From a bacterium (GTDB lineage Bacteria; Auribacterota; UBA3054): 7,723 nt of DNA. A model generated the notes under the pieces. It worked only from the letters and a program-made list of their open reading frames with translations. It did not search any database and was not told the DNA's origin. Positions 1-6,581 of the stretch are shown here, piece by piece (within the stretch, counting starts at the first letter, position 1; every line of letters starts with the position of its first letter). The DNA lies in assembly GCA_017444325.1 (NCBI GenBank), contig JAFSWV010000006.1:1-7723 (forward strand), read 5' to 3'. The translations under genes were made by a program, and so were the position numbers.

Positions 1-212
1 AAAAGCTTCTTTTCCTGGCAACGCTCGCTTTTGACAAACGCTACAGTCAGTCCAGGATCAAGGACTACCTCAAGATATTTCTTTCCCGCTTCTTCAGCCA
101 GCAGTTTAAGCGCTCCTGCTCGCCGGACGGAGTGGGGACGGGGAGCGTTTCGCTTTCCCCGCGCGCGGGTTTAAGGATGCCGTCCGACATTTCTTCCGCG
201 GCTTGGTGGTAA
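1..212 (+). CDS. nadE: Glutamine-dependent NAD+ synthase, C-terminal end (5' partial)
   Basis: The reading frame that starts at base 3 is open for 69 codons and ends at TAA 210-212. The peptide contains FFSQQFKRS, then a PDG turn, SVSLSPR, RMPSD and a terminal tryptophan pair. This is the characteristic C-terminal tail of the long two-domain NAD+ synthases, which have an N-terminal nitrilase-type glutaminase and a C-terminal ATP-dependent synthetase. The family converts deamido-NAD+, glutamine and ATP into NAD+ in the cytoplasm, the last step of NAD synthesis. The catalytic residues and most of both domains lie upstream of the window, so only the family can be judged. The short single-domain NadE type is not known for this tail. 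The stop lies 21 bases before the next start on the same strand, so read-through into the pseudopilin gene is possible. Codon use is ordinary and no damage is visible. Confidence 0.88.
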   Translation, partial: KLLFLATLAFDKRYSQSRIKDYLKIFLSRFFSQQFKRSCSPDGVGTGSVSLSPRAGLRMPSDISSAAWW

Positions 213-233
213 AATTATGAGATGAGATAGGTA

Positions 234-3200
234 ATGAGTGTAAGAAAGCTGAAAAGACCTTTGGGGGTGGCCTTGTTGGCTGTTTTGACCGTTTTGACGG
301 TCCTTTCACTTTTGGCCGCGACGTTCGCCGCCATGATGACGATGGAAGAGCAGGCCGGCAGCATCAGCCTTAACCGTTCCCAGTCCGACATGCTCGCCCA
401 ATCGGCCATAGAGCACGTTTACGGACTTCTTAGGCAGGATTCCATCGACAGCCCGGAATACGACGGCTATGACGAACTCTGGTCCCAGACTTTCAAGCCG
501 CGCCAGGGCGAGGAGCGCGTCAACGTTGAGGGCGACAAAGGCGGCGACTATGCCTGGGCGCGCTGGATCTACGTCAGGGACAATTCCGGCCAGCCGATAG
601 GACGCTACGCCGTCATGGTCGAGGATGAGCACGCCAAAGTTAATCTTCATACCGCGGCCGCTCTCGGCCCCAAGCAGCAGAATGAAGGTTTCGGCACTTT
701 TGAAGTGATGCTGACGGACGGCGAGAAGAGGGGGCTTCCGCTTACCATGGACGCCGGCAAGCGACTCTTAAAGTATCGCTACGGCAGGGATGAGAAACCG
801 GGACAAGCAAACGTTGACGACAACCTTACCGTTACCCAGTACGGCAGCGACTCCATTGACAACAACGCCGACGGCCGCTATGACGAAGATGGTGAAGGAG
901 TTGATGAGCCGGAGGAATACAACCCCAATCATCTTATTTGGGACGACAAGGCTTTCCAGTCTTTGAGGGAAGCCCTGGCGGTCGCTATGGGCGGCGAACC
1001 CACAAGCATTTCCCAGGTCAATGCTTTCAAGCACCTCGCCACTCTCTGGAACACTTCTCAGGAACTTTATTTCGAAAAATCCGCTAAAGCGCTCAGGCGT
1101 TCACTCGATATTAATCATGCGGAACTGAAGCAGCTCCGCCGTGCCCTGAGGAACGCCAACAACGAATCTCCCTTTGAGCCCTCCTCCTCCAGGATGAGAA
1201 GCTTGCTCGTCAATATGCTCGACTACACAGACGAGAACCATACGCTTACGACTGTTGACAGCACTTACGGCGTGGAGTCCGTATGCTTCAACGAGATCAT
1301 GGCGCACGACGGCAGCTGGATCAGGGAGACGGACTGGTGCGGCTGGGGTTTTCCCTCCCAATCCGGCAGCGGCGCTTCCGTACCCGAGCACGTCCTTTCC
1401 GCCAACCAGTTCTATGGGCATCGCTACAAGGACCTCAACAACACTTTCCGCTGGCGTTTCAGCAACGTTAGGAAAAGGGGCAACGACTGGGAAGTGAAGC
1501 TGGAAAAGCCGCGCCGCCAGGCTCCGCGCTTTGATGAATTCATAAAGTCCGAAGTGAAAGGCTGGTATGAGAATCAATGGAAAGGCGCGACCTGTATGGT
1601 ATATAACGCCAAAAATGAGTACAAGGGCTTTTACGTTTCACAGAATCAAGGCGGAAAAGGGCGCGAACTTACCATTAAGGGTTACAGCGAAGGCAATAAA
1701 TTTATGGAGGAAGTTTCCTCCAACCTCGTCAACGCAACAGTCAAGCTTTACAGCAGCTGGACTCACGACGGTGCCATGTGGTGCGATGATCCGATGCAGA
1801 CGGAGATCTTCTATTTCCGTCCCTTGCACCGCAAGCAGGAGAAATATTACTACCGCGTTTACAACGCCAGCCAGGCCTTTATTCCTTCCATAGGCTATGG
1901 AAAATCGAACGTTAGGGAAATGGAACTTGACGGCATTCCAGCCCGCTACAGCGTCCAGCAGGAGGAAAAAGACAAGAAAAATCATTATCTTCTCAAGTAC
2001 CCCTATAAGGAAGGCAAGGCCCAAAAGCCCAATAAGGAAGGCTACATTGAGGTAGTGGTGACGTCCTCCAAGAAATGTCGTCACTCCGGTTCCGGCAGAA
2101 GAGGGAAGAACCTCAATTACAGCGACGCCATGTATTTCATCAGGCCCGACATCGTTGAGCTTGTAAACATCTCCTCCTACCCAATAAGTCTCCGCAACTG
2201 GCAGGTCGTGGTCAACACAGGTTTGGAAGCGGAGCTTCTTGCCACCATTGACAAGGCGGACCACTACAGCAAGGCCCGCAGCGGCTTCTACGAAGACCCG
2301 AACCCAATAATTGAGCCGAACGGATATTTTTACCTGACCAACAACAGGGAGATCTTCGACATCGAATACTGCGGCGGCAACGGCAATTACGGACGCAGCC
2401 AGAAGACGGTCATCCCGGTCTTTGAGCTTCCCGACGAGGACTGGGGTATCCTTTACGACGTGACGAAGGTCAAGGGTGATTACATCACAGTTTCCGGCGC
2501 CAACTGGCACCATGACCAGCTTGAGGGCGAACTGATCGAATTCGTGTCCGACCGCCAGCCCACCGCCAAGGCGGATACTCCCAACGGCATGATCAAGTAC
2601 GTTTACGGAAACAACAGCAATCGCCTTGACCTGAATGGCAGCGATCCGGCCGGCAGCGGCCTGAAAGTCGGCGACAAGATCAGGGTCAGGGGCCTTCCGC
2701 GCCAGGGCGGTTTCGTCTCTTTCACGCTTAAGAACGAATACGGCCAGGTCGCGGCCAGAACGACGGAATACGGTTCCGTGGAAGAGGAAGAGTTCGGTTA
2801 CTCGACCGAAAAGGACGACCCGGCCCACTACACCTGGAAGAAGCATTCGAGGCCTACTTTCGGCGGCACCCTAAGGGAAGCCGAGAGCCGCAGGATGAGA
2901 AGCCAGTCGAAGAACAACCAGACGCACATCAAGAACGCCGGCATGGCGAACATCTCCGAAATACAGAAGATCAAGACGGGCGACGACTGGGAGAACGTGG
3001 GCGGTGGCTCCAGATCCGACCTGAAGACAATGAAAGCGATCGGCAAATATTTCACCACGGCCGGCATCAGGCTTGATGCGGAAGAGGAAGGCGTGCATCT
3101 TTCCGGCTGGGCTCCGGCTTTCGGTACGGTCACTTCCGCGAACGGCAACGTTATGAGCATTGACGGTGTCAACTGGGAACCGGACACCTGGAAAGGGCAT

Positions 3201-4187
3201 ACCTTGCGTGTTATGACCGGCGCTCAAAGAGAGGAGAAGATCCCAATCGTCAGCAGCTCCAAGACAGGCATTACTGTTGACGGTCTAACTTCTCCAAGCG
3301 AACTGCAGCTGAAACTTAAAAAAGGCGACATGGTGAGCGTAGGCCCAGGCTATGCCACGCCTTTCTACTATGCGACGAAAGACGGCGATGTAGGCGAGTG
3401 GGAATGGCGCGACAAAGGGCTTGAGAAAGCCGACTACGGCCTCTATATCTTCGGCCTTAACGATGCTATCGATACGACGGAATTCCTAGAGGAAAATCAC
3501 AACGCCGAGATGGAAGTCTTCATCTACAATTACGAAACAGGCGAATACGACGCCCTGCCTCTCAATTCCGACGAGCTCAGGAACGCCGCGGACGATCCTT
3601 ATCTCGTAGGCTCCAACAGGAAGCGCATACGCTACGACAAGAACGACAGAGCCTACTGCGGCATAATACACGGCTGCCACATATCCGCCAAAGGCGGTAT
3701 CAAAATAAAGATGATACCCCATAATCTTTCAGGCGTTGACTCTTCCGGCAAAGCTTGGCTTGACTATGTTTATCTGGCGCCCGGCCCGACTGCCGGACGC
3801 ATCAACATCAACACTGCCGAGGAACGCATTCTTACTTCCCTAAAAGGCGTCACTCCGACATTGGCCCGCAATATCGCCAAAGGCATAGACGCCTACGGCA
3901 GCGCCTCTCTGAAACCATATAAAAACGCCACGGATCTTCTGAACGTCAAAGGTTTCACTCCGGAAATTTACGGCCCGATCGCCAACCTCATAACGACCAG
4001 GAGCGACCAGTTCCGCGTCAGGGTCATAACCCAGACTATCACGAAACTTTCCAAAGACGATGCTTTCAACGAGAGCGACGGCGACAAGATAACATCCCAG
4101 TCCGCCATGGATCTTATCGTTGACCGCAGCGACGCTTTGGGCGAGAACGGCGCCAACTTCCGCATTATTTCCCGCGAATTTGAATAA
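234..4187 (+). CDS. Very large GspK-like minor pseudopilin with lamin-tail-like and repeated beta modules
   Basis: Residues 8-33 form a prepilin-type N-terminus: basic RKLKR, then PLG followed by VALLAVL and a hydrophobic helix. Prepilin peptidase would cut after G11. Position +5 after the cut is Ala, not Glu, as in GspK, the tip pseudopilin of type II secretion. DEHAKVNLHT (131-140) and GRININTA (1188-1195), followed by helix-hairpin-helix-like sequence to about 1275, also match GspK, which is normally about 300-350 residues. The rest is insertion: an acidic DNNADGRYDEDG loop (209-220), NEIM (353-356) and VELVNISSYPISLRNWQV (641-658) resembling two parts of a lamin-tail domain, and three related beta modules (about 406-510, 741-820, 964-1039). 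An in-frame TAG at 228-230 excludes an earlier start; no good Shine-Dalgarno is visible. Its likely site is the inner membrane and periplasm, as the tip of a pseudopilus or in a related export machine. The GspK relationship is well supported; the exact role is inference. Confidence 0.82.
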   Translation: MSVRKLKRPLGVALLAVLTVLTVLSLLAATFAAMMTMEEQAGSISLNRSQSDMLAQSAIEHVYGLLRQDSIDSPEYDGYDELWSQTFKPRQGEERVNVEGDKGGDYAWARWIYVRDNSGQPIGRYAVMVEDEHAKVNLHTAAALGPKQQNEGFGTFEVMLTDGEKRGLPLTMDAGKRLLKYRYGRDEKPGQANVDDNLTVTQYGSDSIDNNADGRYDEDGEGVDEPEEYNPNHLIWDDKAFQSLREALAVAMGGEPTSISQVNAFKHLATLWNTSQELYFEKSAKALRRSLDINHAELKQLRRALRNANNESPFEPSSSRMRSLLVNMLDYTDENHTLTTVDSTYGVESVCFNEIMAHDGSWIRETDWCGWGFPSQSGSGASVPEHVLSANQFYGHRYKDLNNTFRWRFSNVRKRGNDWEVKLEKPRRQAPRFDEFIKSEVKGWYENQWKGATCMVYNAKNEYKGFYVSQNQGGKGRELTIKGYSEGNKFMEEVSSNLVNATVKLYSSWTHDGAMWCDDPMQTEIFYFRPLHRKQEKYYYRVYNASQAFIPSIGYGKSNVREMELDGIPARYSVQQEEKDKKNHYLLKYPYKEGKAQKPNKEGYIEVVVTSSKKCRHSGSGRRGKNLNYSDAMYFIRPDIVELVNISSYPISLRNWQVVVNTGLEAELLATIDKADHYSKARSGFYEDPNPIIEPNGYFYLTNNREIFDIEYCGGNGNYGRSQKTVIPVFELPDEDWGILYDVTKVKGDYITVSGANWHHDQLEGELIEFVSDRQPTAKADTPNGMIKYVYGNNSNRLDLNGSDPAGSGLKVGDKIRVRGLPRQGGFVSFTLKNEYGQVAARTTEYGSVEEEEFGYSTEKDDPAHYTWKKHSRPTFGGTLREAESRRMRSQSKNNQTHIKNAGMANISEIQKIKTGDDWENVGGGSRSDLKTMKAIGKYFTTAGIRLDAEEEGVHLSGWAPAFGTVTSANGNVMSIDGVNWEPDTWKGHTLRVMTGAQREEKIPIVSSSKTGITVDGLTSPSELQLKLKKGDMVSVGPGYATPFYYATKDGDVGEWEWRDKGLEKADYGLYIFGLNDAIDTTEFLEENHNAEMEVFIYNYETGEYDALPLNSDELRNAADDPYLVGSNRKRIRYDKNDRAYCGIIHGCHISAKGGIKIKMIPHNLSGVDSSGKAWLDYVYLAPGPTAGRININTAEERILTSLKGVTPTLARNIAKGIDAYGSASLKPYKNATDLLNVKGFTPEIYGPIANLITTRSDQFRVRVITQTITKLSKDDAFNESDGDKITSQSAMDLIVDRSDALGENGANFRIISREFE

Positions 4188-4208
4188 CCAACCATTATCT
4201 TTCACACG

Positions 4209-6338
4209 ATGAAAAAGCTTGGCCTTTTATTATTGCTCATCACATTTGCCAGTTTCAATTCTTACGCTCTGCGTATCTACGGTCTTTATATGGGCGAAGT
4301 GAACGTCAGGGACGACGGCAACCGTTATTACCAGGACACCATGTTCACGACTTATCCTCCCAACGCCACGTTCAACGGCTGCGTTGACGTTTTGGTGCTG
4401 AAGGGATGGTACAGTTTCGGCAACGACTGGGAATACGCGCCGGTGGACGACAACGTTCTGGACAAAGGCCAGAAGGCCAAGTATGAGGACATGGGCAAAT
4501 GCAGCGGCGTCACGATCAAGCGTCTCGACCCAGAAGCCTACAATATGCTGAATGAAGTGTCCGGGAATACGGCCGAGGCCGGCAGCCCGGCCGGTTACAT
4601 AGGCGCCGCCAACATGAAGCGCACGCTGCTCTTCAACAACGCGGTGCTGGAGGAAGGGACCAACTACTTTACCCTTGTCTGTCCCCAGGCCAACGAGCTG
4701 ATGTACAGCGCCATGATCGGCCTTTACCTTTCCGATGCCGACAAGTGGTCCACAAGCGTCATCCCTCCCGAGGGCACGGCGCCCGATCTCTGCGCCAAGG
4801 AAGCCGGCGCCGGCACCCAGGACATGGAAGGGGAGCTGGTCTGCGGCGCCCCCAATCCCAGGAAAGACAACCAGTACTTTGTCCAGTCCAACGTCAAGAT
4901 GGACCGCCCCACCCTGGCCTGTGTGAAAGGAGAATACAGGATCTCCATTCCCTTCTTTTATCTGGCGGGCTCCAACAGCGCGGAAGTCAATCCCGATGGC
5001 ATTACCTCTCCCTCCTCTCCGGGTTGGGTCGCCGAAGATAAAGTCGATCCCGACTGGGCGTTGAGCCACACCTCGGGCAACGAGGTCGCCTACCTGGCGG
5101 TGTGCGTCTCGAAGGAAAGCACCCAGCCGAAACTGGCCACGCCCACCGTTCTGGTGCCGCCGGGCTCCTACCAAGGCTACATCCTCATGGAAAACGAAGG
5201 CGCCGGCTCTTTTGATTACACAGCCGTTTCGAAAACCGATTGGCTGACCGTCGATTCGGAATCCGCCGCCGGTTCCGTCTCTTTGCAGAAAAAGATCTAT
5301 TTCAACGTCAAGAAAGGCGCGCTGGGCGTTGGTCGCCACGAAGGCAAGATCGAACTTGATCTCGGAAGCTACGGCAAAATGGAAGTCAAGGTCATAGCGG
5401 TGGTGGAAGCGCCCGCCAGCGGCGCCATCAGATTGAAAGGCTTGTACATCATGAGCGGCGTTGGGGAAAATCCTTATTATCAGGACACCATGATAGGATC
5501 CACCGTTCCCGCTTACAATTTCGACGGCGGCTGCATGGATATCCTGGTGGCGGAGGGGATCTATCTTTTCGGCAACGACGCCCTGGCGGAATATTCCGAT
5601 CACGCCGACTATCTCAGGACCTATGCCCTCGACAGGGGAAAGAGAGCCGAATATACGGAAGCGGGAAGCTTCCAGAGCACCAACCAGGTCCTCAGGCTGA
5701 GCGGAGACTACAAGCTGATAAACCAGGCTCTGGACAACGGCGAGAAGCCCGACGCGGATTCCGTGGGTGACTTTGTCAAGCTCTCGAGCCTGACAAAAAG
5801 AGTTCTCGACTGCTATCTGCAGCCCGGCACGAACCGCTTCACGCTTGTTTTTCCGGAAGCTTCGGAATTCGAATCCGAATCCGACACGATGCAGCTCGGT
5901 CTTTTCCTGGGCGAAAAAGTAGCAGCGGGCGCCATCCCGGATCTGGCGGCCTGCAACAACGAGCTTTTCTTTGACGCCGTCGATATGCCTTACGCCACCT
6001 ATTCCAATGAAGACCGCGTTTATCACTACGCGATCGAAGACGGCAAGAACTTCACAAAGAGCACGCTTAAATGCGAAAAAGAGGGTTGCCAGATAGAGCT
6101 TACAAAATTCTTCCTCCTTGGCAAGAACGACGAGTTCACGAACCCCTATGGCATGACCAGTCCGGCGGTCTGCGGCTACGTGGCGACAGGAGGCGATTCC
6201 AATACTGCCTGGCCGGTGCACGCTTCGCCGGAAACGGTCCTGGGCTACCTGGAGGTGGTAGTCCAAGGCGAGGTGCCGGAACCGGCCTTCCTGGGCCTTC
6301 TGGCGCTGCTAGCATTAGCCTTCCTCCGCCGGAAGTAG
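4209..6338 (+). CDS. Secreted PEP-CTERM protein with a tandemly duplicated domain
   Basis: I do not recognise a named family for the body of this 709-residue protein. Residues 1-20 are a classic signal peptide (MKK, a run of Leu, cleavage near SYA-LR). The C-terminus is a PEP-CTERM sorting tail: VPEP at 689-692, a hydrophobic helix 694-706 and RRK at the end; such tails are normally processed by exosortase. Two copies of one domain, about 22-300 and 406-685, share YYQDTM (40-45, 423-428), F-(N/D)-G followed by C-x-D-(V/I)-L and FGND, GTN-x-FTLV, and a late NP-x-G-(I/M)-TSP motif. Cys58/Cys442 and Cys238/Cys621 align. Between them, about 303-400 is an Ig-like stretch with DWLTV and a G-R-H-E-G-K-I pattern that resembles BACON domains. 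The ATG follows the pseudopilin stop by 21 bases, with no Shine-Dalgarno, suggesting one transcript. It probably acts on the cell surface or outside the cell; adhesion or glycan binding is only a guess. Confidence 0.9.
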   Translation: MKKLGLLLLLITFASFNSYALRIYGLYMGEVNVRDDGNRYYQDTMFTTYPPNATFNGCVDVLVLKGWYSFGNDWEYAPVDDNVLDKGQKAKYEDMGKCSGVTIKRLDPEAYNMLNEVSGNTAEAGSPAGYIGAANMKRTLLFNNAVLEEGTNYFTLVCPQANELMYSAMIGLYLSDADKWSTSVIPPEGTAPDLCAKEAGAGTQDMEGELVCGAPNPRKDNQYFVQSNVKMDRPTLACVKGEYRISIPFFYLAGSNSAEVNPDGITSPSSPGWVAEDKVDPDWALSHTSGNEVAYLAVCVSKESTQPKLATPTVLVPPGSYQGYILMENEGAGSFDYTAVSKTDWLTVDSESAAGSVSLQKKIYFNVKKGALGVGRHEGKIELDLGSYGKMEVKVIAVVEAPASGAIRLKGLYIMSGVGENPYYQDTMIGSTVPAYNFDGGCMDILVAEGIYLFGNDALAEYSDHADYLRTYALDRGKRAEYTEAGSFQSTNQVLRLSGDYKLINQALDNGEKPDADSVGDFVKLSSLTKRVLDCYLQPGTNRFTLVFPEASEFESESDTMQLGLFLGEKVAAGAIPDLAACNNELFFDAVDMPYATYSNEDRVYHYAIEDGKNFTKSTLKCEKEGCQIELTKFFLLGKNDEFTNPYGMTSPAVCGYVATGGDSNTAWPVHASPETVLGYLEVVVQGEVPEPAFLGLLALLALAFLRRK
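5115..5408 (+). other. Ig-like/BACON-like linker domain within the PEP-CTERM protein
   Basis: Residues about 303-400 separate the two duplicated domains. The stretch has alternating hydrophobic strands, a DWLTV segment (344-348) after a glycine- and aspartate-containing strand, a predicted strand KKIYFNV, and a closing pattern G-x-G-R-H-E-G-K-I-E-L followed by VKVIAVV. This order (WL motif, strand, small-residue turn, G-x-I strand) matches BACON and related bacterial Ig-like folds, which often bind glycans or act as spacers. The assignment rests on pattern only. Confidence 0.45.
6273..6335 (+). other. PEP-CTERM sorting signal (coding segment)
   Basis: The last 21 codons encode VPEP, a leucine- and alanine-rich membrane-spanning segment of about 12 residues, and a terminal RRK. 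These are the three parts of the PEP-CTERM tail recognised by exosortase in Gram-negative bacteria. The tail usually marks proteins for envelope or extracellular polymer localisation. No exosortase gene lies in the window. Confidence 0.9.
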
Positions 6339-6353
6339 AACAATTCCTTTAGC

Positions 6354-6461
6354 AAAAAAAAGATTTCACATTATCCCTCGCTCACGGACTACGCGCTCAG
6401 TTTCTCTATCGAGCATCCTCCGTGAGTTCGCTATGGGATATGTGAAATCTTTTTTGTTTTT
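6354..6461. terminator. Bidirectional intrinsic terminator with a long composite stem
   Basis: The arms AAAAAAGATTTCACAT (6356-6371) and ATGTGAAATCTTTTTT (6440-6455) pair perfectly over 16 bp. ATCCC (6373-6377) then pairs with GGGAT (6435-6439) past one bulged T, and CTCACGGA (6381-6388) pairs with TCCGTGAG (6419-6426). A short inner pair GCTC/GAGC (6395-6398, 6411-6414) closes the tip. T6-G-T5 follows the stem on the plus strand, and eight A (6354-6361) give a U run for transcripts of the minus strand. It lies between convergent genes, 15 bases after the plus-strand stop, and can end both transcripts. It is longer and more structured than a normal intrinsic terminator. Confidence 0.85.
6375..6437 (+). 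repeat. Shared structured core element, copy 1 (sense to the PEP-CTERM gene)
   Basis: This inner part of the first hairpin contains TCACGGACTACGC (6382-6394) and TCCTCCGTGAGTTC (6416-6429), separated by 21 bases. Both strings recur exactly in copy 2 on the opposite strand. Similarity extends outward to CCC-Y-CG-Y on the left and R-CT then GGG on the right. The element begins about 40 bases after the stop codon of the PEP-CTERM gene. Confidence 0.75.
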
Positions 6462-6474
6462 CAGGCGTTACGGA

Positions 6475-6571
6475 GCGGAGAGCGGCCCAGGCCCCCAAGT
6501 GAACTCACGGAGGACGCAAATCAAGGCAATGCGTGCGTAGTCCGTGAACGGGGGGCCTGGGCCGGCTCCGC
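6475..6571 (-). repeat. G/C-rich composite hairpin at the 3' end of ilvD
   Basis: GCGGAG (6475-6480) pairs with CTCCGC (6566-6571), and CGGCCCAGGCCCCC (6483-6496) pairs with GGGGGCCTGGGCCG (6551-6564), 14 bp without a mismatch. Further in, TCACGGA (6505-6511) pairs with TCCGTGA (6541-6547) and ACGCA (6514-6518) with TGCGT (6534-6538). It begins about 10 bases beyond the ilvD stop, so it would form in the 3' untranslated part of that mRNA. No T run follows it on either strand, so it is probably not an intrinsic terminator alone; mRNA 3'-end protection is one possibility. Confidence 0.75.
6496..6554 (-). repeat. Shared structured core element, copy 2 (sense to ilvD)
   Basis: Read on the minus strand, this inner part of the second hairpin contains TCACGGACTACGC (complement of 6535-6547) and TCCTCCGTGAGTTC (complement of 6501-6514), separated by 20 bases. 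Flanking bases also match copy 1, with Y/Y changes on the left and one base of length difference on the right. The middle differs from copy 1 but keeps a short self-complementary pair. It starts about 30 bases after the ilvD stop. Confidence 0.75.
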
Positions 6572-6581
6572 GACGGAATGT

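Noticed and set aside
200..233. Possible promoter (TAAAAT near 210-215) before the pseudopilin-like gene.
   Set aside because: No convincing -35 partner is present at the right spacing, and the A/T-rich stretch overlaps the nadE stop codon.
281..302. Short tandem repeat of GTTTTGAC near the start of the pseudopilin-like gene.
   Set aside because: It encodes the repeated Val-Leu-Thr of the N-terminal hydrophobic helix, and two short copies are too few to suggest phase variation.
1638..2846. A 402-codon open frame on the minus strand inside the pseudopilin-like gene.
   Set aside because: It lies wholly opposite a well-supported coding region and its low-complexity Val/Ala/Leu-rich product matches no family; it is a shadow frame.
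4230..6266. A 678-codon open frame on the minus strand opposite the PEP-CTERM gene.
   Set aside because: The translation has no recognisable motif, signal or domain, while the plus strand encodes a signal peptide, repeats and PEP-CTERM tail. It results from codon bias of the true gene.
6339..6581. Possible CRISPR array or IS remnant in the convergent gap.
   Set aside because: There are only two inverted copies of the core, no regularly spaced direct repeats, no transposase fragment and no target-site duplication that I can see.
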